Origin: a virus
IMG/VR virus record: IMGVR_UViG_3300031898_000013
Span: 1-26,469 of that record
Reading direction: 5' to 3' (one strand)
DNA length: 26,469 bases
Part shown: positions 1 through 5,369 of the stretch, in pieces
How the letters are laid out: each line of letters begins with the position of its first letter
Numbering within the stretch: position 1 is the stretch's first letter
Program-made: the position numbers and the translations under genes
The notes under the pieces: model-generated
The model's input: the letters and a program-made list of their open reading frames with translations, nothing else
What the model was told of the DNA's origin: nothing
Databases searched by the model: none

Positions 1-16
1 ATAGGACAGCCTCGGT

Positions 17-598
17 TTATAGGGATCGGACGTAGGATTTGTCCCGCGCCCAGGTAAAGCCCCTATCAAATGCGATGCGATAGGACTTCTTATACACACC
101 CACAACGGTTCCTTCCCCTGCTATGACATCAAAAACCCGACTTCCCTTCTTTACCTTCTGATCCATTTCCTCCCTTGCTTCTTGGCGTTTCCGCTCTGCA
201 TCACCCGCCACCCGAACTTGCCGGATGTTCTCTGCCTTTTGCCTCATGGCGTTTGCGACTTGGAGGGATTCCATTGCCCTATGATCTGTCTTATTCATCC
301 GTGCCCGTAAGGGGATATGCCCAGGTTGAGTAATAAACGCCCAATCGTGGCGGATTGACGGATAGCTGTTAAGCTGAGCCTCCGCCTTCTCCTCCCGTTT
401 AGCGGCCCATCCTTCCAACCGTTCGGCCCTGGCCTCTGCTTTGGCCAAGCGGTATTGGCGGATTTCTTCGGGATCGGTTGGCTCATGGCCAAGGCAAAAA
501 ACGCCCATACTCTTTTCATACATGGCCAACACGCCCACGGGCAAGGCGGCTCCGCACTTACGGCATTCTCCAGTCCATTTGATTTCTATCTGTTTCAT
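17..598 (-). CDS. DUF3560-like zinc-binding accessory protein
   Basis: A 193-residue leftward protein. The N-terminus carries a probable zinc site (C12-x2-C15 ... C35-x2-H38). An Arg/Glu/Ala-rich helix at about residues 45-75 follows, then a segment around SYPSIRHDWAFITQPGHIP that resembles the DUF3560 family, common in phage and plasmid accessory regions and of unknown function. The C-terminus (KKGSRVFDVIAGEGTVVGV) looks like a small SH3/KOW-type beta barrel. The frame extends up to 682, but the ATG at 598 is preferred because GGAAGGA lies just upstream and the longer form would overlap the next leftward gene. Family assignment is by memory of the motif and is moderate. Confidence 0.7.
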   Translation of the reverse strand: MKQIEIKWTGECRKCGAALPVGVLAMYEKSMGVFCLGHEPTDPEEIRQYRLAKAEARAERLEGWAAKREEKAEAQLNSYPSIRHDWAFITQPGHIPLRARMNKTDHRAMESLQVANAMRQKAENIRQVRVAGDAERKRQEAREEMDQKVKKGSRVFDVIAGEGTVVGVYKKSYRIAFDRGFTWARDKSYVRSL

Positions 599-644
599 GG
601 CGTTTCCTTCCCCGTCTGGCCGATAGGACAGCCGTCCGCTGGGG

Positions 645-878
645 CTAATATGCGAGACAATACCGCATCCGCTCATAGTCATACAGGCAGAGCGGATGAC
701 CGGTCAACGCTAGGTTAGACATGGTTTGCTGAGAATGCTCACCTAAGGCGTTGTATGTCCGCCTAACATGGGCTACCATATCCTCGACATGATGATAAGC
801 GGCCCGGATAGCGTCCCGAAGCGCTTCCACTGTTGCACCTTCCCCTTTTGCTACCCATACTGTGCCGAGCTTATCCAT
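645..878 (-). CDS. small hypothetical protein of the leftward cluster
   Basis: A 77-residue leftward ORF beginning MDKLGTVWVAKGEGATVEAL. Its ATG is preceded by AAAGGAGAG at good spacing, which is the main reason to call it real. It sits 46 bases upstream of the DUF3560-like gene in the same direction, so the two are probably co-transcribed. The sequence is mostly helical in character, with a Cys/Tyr-containing tail, and has no signal peptide or membrane segment. I recognise no family. Plus-strand ORFs across the same bases lack ribosome sites and look like shadows. Confidence 0.6.
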   Translation of the reverse strand: MDKLGTVWVAKGEGATVEALRDAIRAAYHHVEDMVAHVRRTYNALGEHSQQTMSNLALTGHPLCLYDYERMRYCLAY

Positions 879-901
879 TTTCTCTCCTTTCTTTGTTCAC
901 G

Positions 902-960
902 CCCCAGTCCACTGGGGTTTTCCGCTGGCTTCACACCGGCACAGCCCCTTTGCGGGGGCT
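902..960 (-). other. two GC-rich hairpins in the leftward spacer
   Basis: The 104-base spacer between two leftward genes holds two short perfect stems: CCCCAGT/ACTGGGG (902-908 with 911-917) and AGCCCC/GGGGCT (943-948 with 955-960). Neither is followed by a T-run on either strand, so they are poor intrinsic terminators. They could act as mRNA processing or stability structures in the leader of the 77-residue protein gene. Confidence 0.4.
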
Positions 961-982
961 TCTCCCTACACGGGGATGCGCT

Positions 983-1093
983 TTACCAGCGTATATACCA
1001 TGCTTTGTCGCCGATTCTTAATCGCCACATCCTTCGACCGGTGAATAAATTTATCCAGTTAAGGTTAATCTCTATGTCAAGATGCAATCTCAT
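983..1093 (-). CDS. 36-residue Trp/Arg-rich small protein
   Basis: A leftward ORF starting MRLHLDIEINLNWINLFTGR and ending KAWYIRW. It begins 12 bases after the stop of the preceding leftward ORF, with GGAGG about 8 bases before its ATG. Its translation has four Trp and many Arg residues, and no family is recognised. Support comes from the ribosome site and tight packing with its neighbours; it is short enough that chance cannot be excluded. Confidence 0.4.
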   Translation of the reverse strand: MRLHLDIEINLNWINLFTGRRMWRLRIGDKAWYIRW

Positions 1094-1105
1094 TTAGATG
1101 CCTCC

Positions 1106-1240
1106 TTACATACCCAGCAGTTTGTCACAATAATCCGGGTCTTCAAGGTTCTTGGCCCAATTTTCCGCCGCAGCCTTTTCTTCTGCCTCTCGTTCGGCCT
1201 TCACCAGATCGTCTCGCTGTTCCCTCAATGTTTTTTCCAC
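1106..1240 (-). CDS. 44-residue acidic/helical small protein (GTG start)
   Basis: A leftward ORF with a GTG start, preceded by GAGAGGG, encoding a charged helical peptide that starts MEKTLREQRDDLVKAERE and ends DYCDKLLGM. The frame is closed by a stop 27 bases upstream of the GTG. It is the first gene of the leftward cluster next to the control region and lies directly upstream of the 36-residue ORF. The Glu/Arg/Ala/Lys pattern is typical of small phage early proteins, possibly a coiled coil. Function unknown. Confidence 0.55.
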   Translation of the reverse strand: MEKTLREQRDDLVKAEREAEEKAAAENWAKNLEDPDYCDKLLGM

Positions 1241-1478
1241 TTTTCCCTCTCGCGGTGCGATCGATTAAGTGCTACCTTTATTGCAAGCAAGTTGCGTGCC
1301 AAGTCCGTAAGTGATTGATTTCATTGCATATGGGTAGTTTGGGTAATAACCAAAAATGGTGATTTTCAGCGTATCAAAATCGACACAGATTGAGATAAAT
1401 GCTTGATATGATTGCAATAAGTGCATGTGGTGATTTTCAGCATATGGTGGTGATTTTCACCACCTTCTTAAAAAAGAC
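1241..1478. promoter_or_regulatory. divergent control region with operator-like repeats
   Basis: This stretch separates the leftward cluster from the rightward promoter and has no credible ORF. The 12-base box TGGTGATTTTCA occurs three times in the same orientation at 1357-1368, 1428-1439 and 1448-1459. The last copy is embedded in a perfect palindrome, GGTGGTGATTTTCACCACC (1446-1464), whose right end is 14 bases from the -35 hexamer of the promoter at 1479. The second and third copies form an imperfect tandem repeat that starts GCATGTGG/GCATATGG. This arrangement is typical of repressor operators controlling an early phage promoter. No repressor gene is recognised in the window, and a clear leftward promoter was not found. 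Confidence 0.6.
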
Positions 1479-1507
1479 TTGACAAGGGGATTATAGGGGA
1501 TTATAGT
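1479..1507 (+). promoter_or_regulatory. consensus sigma-70 promoter
   Basis: TTGACA at 1479-1484, a 17-base spacer, then TATAGT at 1502-1507. The -35 matches consensus fully and the -10 at five of six positions. The spacer and -10 contain a small direct repeat (GGGGATTATA). Transcription would start near 1514 and run right into the hairpin-rich region. The operator-like palindrome just upstream suggests repressor control. Confidence 0.75.
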
Positions 1508-1559
1508 TTTAATGAGGATGTAATTTTATTTGGCACGCAGTATATATGGAGGCAACAGG

Positions 1560-1925
1560 TTGAACGGTAGGAACGGACAACTTAGGCTTGCCAAAACACA
1601 GAGCCCTAAGCTTACAACGCTTGGGGCTTCTTCTTTTCTCAGTATTCCCGCAGGAGGCGTCCTCGGCCAAGGTCAGGCCGATTTGGGTCAGGGAATTAAA
1701 AAGGCTGCTCTCGATACGGCGGACGAACAGTCTGCCGCTGCGGATTCGGTAAATGCATCCGCCCGAAAGCCTCCTATCTATTACAAACCTGTGGCTTCAC
1801 CCTATGGAGATCCGCCGCTCCTAGGGGCAATCCTCCCTCCTTCGTCTCACTTAGCAAGTCGGCCCTTTGTGGTCTTAACCTCCTTCTGCCATATTGGGCC
1901 GGCGGGTGTTGGGGCTTCGATATAG
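1560..1925 (+). CDS. doubtful ORF in a possible structured RNA
   Basis: An open frame starting at a TTG with GGAGG eight bases upstream (1548-1552), giving 121 residues; a longer form would use a TTG at 1530. The middle (KKAALDTADEQSAAADSVNA) looks protein-like, with many G-first codons. The C-terminal third does not, and no family is recognised. Several hairpins lie inside the frame, including one with a T-rich tail at 1602-1640, and the frame closes within the stem of the terminator at 1911. It could be a small unknown protein, or a fortuitous frame in a non-coding transcript made from the promoter at 1479. Confidence 0.3.
   Translation: MNGRNGQLRLAKTQSPKLTTLGASSFLSIPAGGVLGQGQADLGQGIKKAALDTADEQSAAADSVNASARKPPIYYKPVASPYGDPPLLGAILPPSSHLASRPFVVLTSFCHIGPAGVGASI
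1602..1640 (+). terminator. possible terminator or attenuator hairpin
   Basis: A ten-pair stem (1602-1611 with 1619-1628, one G-U pair) and seven-base loop are followed by a T-rich tail interrupted by C (TTCTTCTTTTCTC). It lies about 90 bases after the predicted transcript start. It may stop part of the transcription early, giving a short leader RNA, or be an internal stem of a longer RNA. Confidence 0.45.
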
Positions 1926-1952
1926 GGCAGACATCGAAGCCCCTTCCTTTTT
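1911..1952 (+). terminator. intrinsic terminator closing the control-region transcript
   Basis: An eleven-pair perfect stem, GGGGCTTCGAT (1911-1921) with ATCGAAGCCCC (1933-1943), followed by TTCCTTTTT. It shares TTGGGGCTTC with the hairpin at 1621-1630. It probably defines the 3-prime end of a transcript of roughly 430 bases from the promoter at 1479. Confidence 0.75.
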
Positions 1953-1983
1953 GGGGGTAATAACGGCGTAAAATAGTACTTAA

Positions 1984-2065
1984 AATTCAGCCCTTATCCT
2001 AAACCGAGGGGCAAGCACACAACTATAAGTGATGCAATCGCAGTTGTGAGTCTTGCCCCTTTTTT
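1984..2065 (+). terminator. terminator element, copy A
   Basis: Stem GGGGCAAG (2008-2015) with CTTGCCCC (2052-2059), inner stem CACAACT/AGTTGTG (2018-2024 with 2042-2048), then six T. A second element at 15104-15167 has the same conserved upstream flank (CCCTTATC, then TAA, then GAGGGGC) and the same GCCCCTTTTTTG end. As a terminator it insulates the nuclease and small terminase genes from the control region. Confidence 0.8.
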
Positions 2066-2098
2066 GTAGTTTTAACAGGGAAAATTTCAAGAAAAAAG

Positions 2099-2374
2099 AT
2101 GAAAAAATATAAGGGTTTTGGTGAACGAACAAAAGTATATGAAAATCAGGCAGAAGAAGCATTTCGAAGAACTATCATCCGTCAAGGATGGAAAGTAAGT
2201 AGAAGGGGATGGCCTGACTTTGTCTGTTATAAAAACGAAGAATTCATTCTGGTTGAAGTTAAGAAAACACAGAATCACCATCTTAAAAAAGCCCAAAGTC
2301 TTTTGAGTGGTTTTTTATCTCAGCATGGAATCAAAACTTGGATTTGGAGTCCTGATATAGGTTTTTGGAAGTAA
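2099..2374 (+). CDS. small VRR-NUC-like nuclease
   Basis: A 91-residue protein with the layout of a minimal VRR-NUC domain of the PD-(D/E)xK nuclease superfamily. It has an N-terminal helix with E20, a GWPD motif (D40), the ILVEVKK strand (E53, K55) and a following helix with Q66. Such stand-alone domains are frequent in phages and are thought to cut branched or specific DNA during replication or packaging. The ATG has only a weak purine-rich ribosome site. The gene follows terminator copy A and overlaps the upstream region of the small terminase gene, which fits a packaging-linked role, but that is inference. Confidence 0.75.
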   Translation: MKKYKGFGERTKVYENQAEEAFRRTIIRQGWKVSRRGWPDFVCYKNEEFILVEVKKTQNHHLKKAQSLLSGFLSQHGIKTWIWSPDIGFWK

Positions 2375-2391
2375 GGAGAGATAAAGAGAGG

Positions 2392-3075
2392 ATGGAGGGT
2401 AATAATAAGAGACAAGGAAAAAGAGAAATTATGGCAGGAAGAAGCAAAAGAGACGCAGGAAATGGCAAAGAGAGAAGACAACCGAAAAAGGGTCCTTTGG
2501 GTGGAATCCAACCGAAGCATCATGCAAGGAAGGATCGGACAACGAGTTTACTGCGCAGAGCCAGGATTCTTGAGGCGGCAGTTAAGGGTAAGAGTTTGAC
2601 ACAAGTGGCAATAGAAACTGGGTTGTCTCCTCGGTCAGCGGCTCAACAAGCCCATCAAATCTTGCATCATCCTTCAGTTCAGAGCGCTTTTGCGATGCTG
2701 CTTGCCCAACGAGGCTTGACGGACGAATTTCTGGCAGACAAGATAAAAAGCCTCCTTGATGCCCGTCAAACCCTTTACTTTCAACGGGATGGCGTGGTTA
2801 CAGATCAGCGGGAGATCCAAGCAATAGAGACTCAGCGGAAAACCGCCGAGCTGGCGGCTAAGCTCAAGGGCCACCTTCGCGAACAGCCAGAGGTCAATGT
2901 CGAAGTAGGTCTGATGGCGGTTGTGATTCAGGCGATGCACTCTCCGGGCGGGGAGTTATACAAGGGAAACCCACAAGATATTGTGGATTGTGGACAAGTA
3001 GACGAAAAAGAGCTATTTAGGGACAAGATCGAAATTCCCACAAAGCCGCTTCCAGTAAGGACTGGCAGGCGATAA
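2392..3075 (+). CDS. terS: probable terminase small subunit
   Basis: A 227-residue basic protein. The first 50 residues are a Lys/Arg/Gly-rich arm. Residues about 58-95 (ARILEAAVKGKSLTQVAIET...) form a helix-turn-helix, and residues 105-162 form a helical region (GLTDEFLADKIKSLLDA, then TAELAAKLKG). This order matches terminase small subunits that recognise the packaging site. The frame reaches back to a TTG at 2365, but the ATG at 2392 with AAGGAGAG/GAGAGG upstream is more likely; an ATG at 2431 is a further alternative. The large subunit lies about 6.6 kb downstream rather than next door. An unrelated HTH regulator cannot be excluded. Confidence 0.65.
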   Translation: MEGNNKRQGKREIMAGRSKRDAGNGKERRQPKKGPLGGIQPKHHARKDRTTSLLRRARILEAAVKGKSLTQVAIETGLSPRSAAQQAHQILHHPSVQSAFAMLLAQRGLTDEFLADKIKSLLDARQTLYFQRDGVVTDQREIQAIETQRKTAELAAKLKGHLREQPEVNVEVGLMAVVIQAMHSPGGELYKGNPQDIVDCGQVDEKELFRDKIEIPTKPLPVRTGRR

Positions 3076-3130
3076 GAGTCAAAAGTTTACATAATGTCCC
3101 TTATGCGAACATGGCCATGCCCAGCAGGAG

Positions 3131-3364
3131 ATGGATCGAGCGGCAAAACCAGGGGCCAGTGAAAAGATGAAGCCAGGCTTCCACCCAAAGACCAGAGGGG
3201 AGAGGCGGAAGGCGGAGCGAGCACACCGCAGGCGGAGGCGCGAGCGATGGACCAGGCCCGCGAAGGCCATGGAGGGGGGGGTGCGAGGGTCAAATGGGTC
3301 TAATTCAAAATTTGACTTATCCCCTCCCCCGCGAGACTATACTTTTGAACTCCGAGACACTTGA
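3131..3364 (+). CDS. doubtful Arg-rich small ORF
   Basis: A 77-codon frame in the 218-base spacer after the small terminase, with a run of basic residues (RRKAERAHRRRRRERW). AGGAG directly abuts the ATG, which is too close for normal use, and the frame overlaps the next gene by 71 bases. The GC- and purine-rich DNA could produce an open frame by chance. If real it would be a nucleic-acid-binding peptide. No family recognised. Confidence 0.2.
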   Translation: MDRAAKPGASEKMKPGFHPKTRGERRKAERAHRRRRRERWTRPAKAMEGGVRGSNGSNSKFDLSPPPRDYTFELRDT

Positions 3365-3764
3365 TATGCAACAAGCCATCAGCGATATTGCGCGTTTTCT
3401 TCTGTCCTGCAAGGAGCAGAGCCTTCGATCATTCATGTCCAAACACGGCTTGCTTCCCAAGCAGGTAGAACTGGTGGTGCATGCACAAGACCCATACCGA
3501 TGGGATGTGCGGAAGAAAAACGGCAGTATTGTGGAGTCCTTCGGGTTGGACTTTAACCTCAACAACTGTTCCAATCTATTTCTTCATTCGTTTCACTTGG
3601 CTGCCTTATCCGAAGAGCGTATCTTCATATACAGGGCTCAAGCCATGAAGCGTTGTCCCCACTGCGGTTGCCAAGTAGAACAGGATCAGGATTTTTGCCC
3701 TGAATGCGGTATTCAGCTCCGTTTTGACTTCGAGTCGAAGAGGCAGGGTCTTAGGGCCGGATAG
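3294..3764 (+). CDS. zinc-ribbon hypothetical protein
   Basis: A 156-residue protein ending in a four-cysteine zinc ribbon, C121-x2-C124 ... C135-x2-C138 (CPHCGCQVEQDQDFCPECG). The N-terminal part (residues 25-115) is an unrecognised mixed alpha/beta domain. GAGGG lies four bases before the ATG at 3294; an internal ATG at 3366 has no ribosome site. A zinc ribbon of this kind is usually a protein- or nucleic-acid-binding add-on. The stop codon lies within the left arm of a 13-base inverted repeat shared with the next spacer. Confidence 0.65.
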   Translation: MGLIQNLTYPLPRETILLNSETLDMQQAISDIARFLLSCKEQSLRSFMSKHGLLPKQVELVVHAQDPYRWDVRKKNGSIVESFGLDFNLNNCSNLFLHSFHLAALSEERIFIYRAQAMKRCPHCGCQVEQDQDFCPECGIQLRFDFESKRQGLRAG

Positions 3765-3869
3765 GTGCTCTTTCACAAATGACCAGAAGCTGTTTTCTCC
3801 AGTTGCACGGAGAGGGCTTTAACGCTTTTTAGTCTGAAACTGGCGCGATCCGCCGACTATCCGGCCCTA
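3752..3869. repeat. 13-base perfect inverted repeat around a spacer
   Basis: TAGGGCCGGATAG (3752-3764) and its exact reverse complement CTATCCGGCCCTA (3857-3869) bracket the 119-base spacer between the zinc-ribbon gene and the next ORF. The left arm includes the zinc-ribbon stop codon. No transposase or target duplication is visible. It may fold as a long-range RNA stem or mark a small inserted segment. Confidence 0.5.
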
Positions 3870-3883
3870 TCCGCCATCATGGA

Positions 3884-4087
3884 ATGAAAAGCATGAGTGA
3901 CCCCAGCCACAAAGAAGATCACTATTCTGATCCACCCGAACTGCCAGAGAGGGTCTTTCTTCGGGACTATTTCAAGCATGAGCGCACAGGCGAGTGCTTC
4001 GTCTGTGTCGGGATAGTGAAGCGGCTGTTAGCGGACAGAAGGCTCACGGTCATCGAGTTGTGCGTGGAAAGTGAATGCTGGCCCTGA
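3884..4087 (+). CDS. small hypothetical protein
   Basis: A 67-residue ORF beginning MKSMSDPSHKEDHYSDPPEL. The middle (PERVFLRDYFKHERTGECFVCVGIV) looks like a small beta-rich domain and there are several cysteines. No strong ribosome site is visible; the second ATG at 3893 is an alternative. Its end runs close to the next ORF. Support is moderate and function unknown. Confidence 0.45.
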   Translation: MKSMSDPSHKEDHYSDPPELPERVFLRDYFKHERTGECFVCVGIVKRLLADRRLTVIELCVESECWP

Positions 4088-4107
4088 ACCGTCAGAACAG
4101 GAGACAG

Positions 4108-4272
4108 ATGAGCACCGAAGCGGCCCCCGAATTCGTCCTTTTCTGCTTTGAGGACCTGTTTTACGACAAAAGAAAGTTCACGGAAGAAACGCCGGAGAGC
4201 GGAGACGATGAATCGCCCTCTCTTCCCGCGAGCCCTGCTTCTACTTTCATCACGCACGAGGAGGTTATGTGA
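4108..4272 (+). CDS. 54-residue acidic small protein
   Basis: Starts MSTEAAPEFVLFCFEDLFYD, with AGGAGA before the ATG at 4108, and ends in an acidic, Ser/Pro-rich tail. The frame is open from 4075, but the earlier ATG has no ribosome site. Its stop overlaps the start of the next gene (TGATG), indicating translational coupling. No family recognised. Confidence 0.5.
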   Translation: MSTEAAPEFVLFCFEDLFYDKRKFTEETPESGDDESPSLPASPASTFITHEEVM

Positions 4273-4646
4273 TGGAACACATAGTAACTGACAAGATTTT
4301 CGACGCAGTCACGATCAACGCCACGGCGAGCGTGAGCAGCGAACTCATCAACCTTTGGGAATGCCATGGCAATTTCGCCGTGCATGTCACTTCGCTGACC
4401 GGCACTACCCCGAATTTGAAGATTGAATACAACATCTGTCCCCTCCAGCAAGGGACTTTTTATGAGCCATCTTCTGCGCCGGATATTGTTTCGGTACTGA
4501 CGGCGGCGCCGGACGCCTTCGCCTTTGACCCGATTCCTGCGGCTTTCATGAAGATCAAAATCACAGGGAATGCGACCAATGGATCGAACACAGTAATCAC
4601 GGCCTATCTCACCAGAAGCGTGGAGAGAGCAAGGGCTCAGGACTAA
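4272..4646 (+). CDS. probable virion beta-sandwich protein
   Basis: A 124-residue protein with alternating strands, many Thr/Ala/Ile residues and no signal peptide (MEHIVTDKIFDAVTINATAS ... NTVITAYLTRSVERARAQD). The pattern resembles small phage head or tail structural proteins of beta-sandwich type. GAGGAGG lies seven bases before the ATG at 4272; the GTG at 4269 is too close to it. It shares an operon with the next gene, which has similar character. The exact role in the particle cannot be told from sequence. Confidence 0.6.
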   Translation: MEHIVTDKIFDAVTINATASVSSELINLWECHGNFAVHVTSLTGTTPNLKIEYNICPLQQGTFYEPSSAPDIVSVLTAAPDAFAFDPIPAAFMKIKITGNATNGSNTVITAYLTRSVERARAQD

Positions 4647-4661
4647 TAAGGAGAACAAGAG

Positions 4662-5192
4662 ATGTGGCAAAAGGGCATATTGAGAAATGGCTTACTGGCA
4701 AATTGGAGCACAACCTCGCAGACAATTTCTGCTGCGACGAGAACCTATATAGCCGGATCAGCCATTAATGTCCCTCTGACAAGACTGAAAATCGGAACCA
4801 CTTTCCGTTGGAAATTCAATATTAGGAAAACTGCCGCAGGAACAGCAGCCAGCACCTTTGACATTGCTTTTGGGACGACAGGTACGACCACGGACACCGC
4901 CAGGGTCTCCTTCACCAAGCCAGCGGGAACGGCAGCGGCGGACGAAGGTTTTATAGAGATCATGGCAATTTGCCGGGGGCCTCTTTCTGCGTCTGGGATC
5001 GTCGTGGGCGAGTTCTCATTGATCCATAATCTGGCCTCGACTGGCCACGCCACGATTCCCTGTGTGGTTGTCAACACAGTCTCCTCGGCCTTCGATGTGA
5101 CCACGCCGACTTATGTGGGCATATGTATTACTTCTGGTGCCTCGGATGCGATCACGATTGAGCAGGTAACAGCCGAGGTTTGGAACATCTGA
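4662..5192 (+). CDS. probable virion structural protein
   Basis: A 176-residue protein rich in Thr, Ala, Ser and Ile in strand-like patterns, starting MWQKGILRNGLLANWSTTSQ and ending TIEQVTAEVWNI. AAGGAGA lies before the ATG, 15 bases after the stop of the preceding gene. The composition fits a tail or appendage beta-sandwich protein that could be incorporated with the fibres encoded just downstream. No specific family recognised. Confidence 0.6.
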   Translation: MWQKGILRNGLLANWSTTSQTISAATRTYIAGSAINVPLTRLKIGTTFRWKFNIRKTAAGTAASTFDIAFGTTGTTTDTARVSFTKPAGTAAADEGFIEIMAICRGPLSASGIVVGEFSLIHNLASTGHATIPCVVVNTVSSAFDVTTPTYVGICITSGASDAITIEQVTAEVWNI

Positions 5193-5228
5193 GCGGAACG
5201 AGGTGGCGGCAGAAATGGAAGCTTCTGC

Positions 5229-5339
5229 GGGACAAAGGACTCCATTTTGTGTAAACTAAATGAGCGATATGCTATTTTGTGTAATGCGAAGGTATGTTAT
5301 GGTTTACACAAACTAAAAGGACTATTTGATAAATGTCCG
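5229..5339. repeat. IS256-end-like inverted repeat (possible MITE) or operator spacer
   Basis: In the 177-base gap before the fibre genes, TTTGTGTAAAC (5246-5256) has an exact inverted copy GTTTACACAAA (5302-5312), and a third partial copy TTTGTGTAA lies at 5276-5284. Outer GGACA (5230-5234) and TGTCC (5334-5338) also pair. Motifs like TTTGTGTAAA occur at the ends of IS256-family insertion sequences, so this may be a short non-autonomous remnant. Equally it may be a regulator-binding array upstream of the fibre operon; a weak promoter (TTTACA at 5303, then TTTGAT at 5325) overlaps the right copy. Confidence 0.45.
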
Positions 5340-5369
5340 CGAAGATCATAATGCGCGAAGGAATGAAAC

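Noticed and set aside
768-1097. Rightward frames across the leftward cluster
   Set aside because: No ribosome sites, and Cys/Phe/Pro-rich translations; the leftward genes on the other strand are better supported.
1357-1464. CRISPR array
   Set aside because: Only three 12-base boxes at unequal spacing and no long repeats; they look like operator sites.
1509-1952. tmRNA or RNase P RNA
   Set aside because: Neither the tRNA-like ends and tag frame of tmRNA nor the conserved RNase P core sequences are visible.
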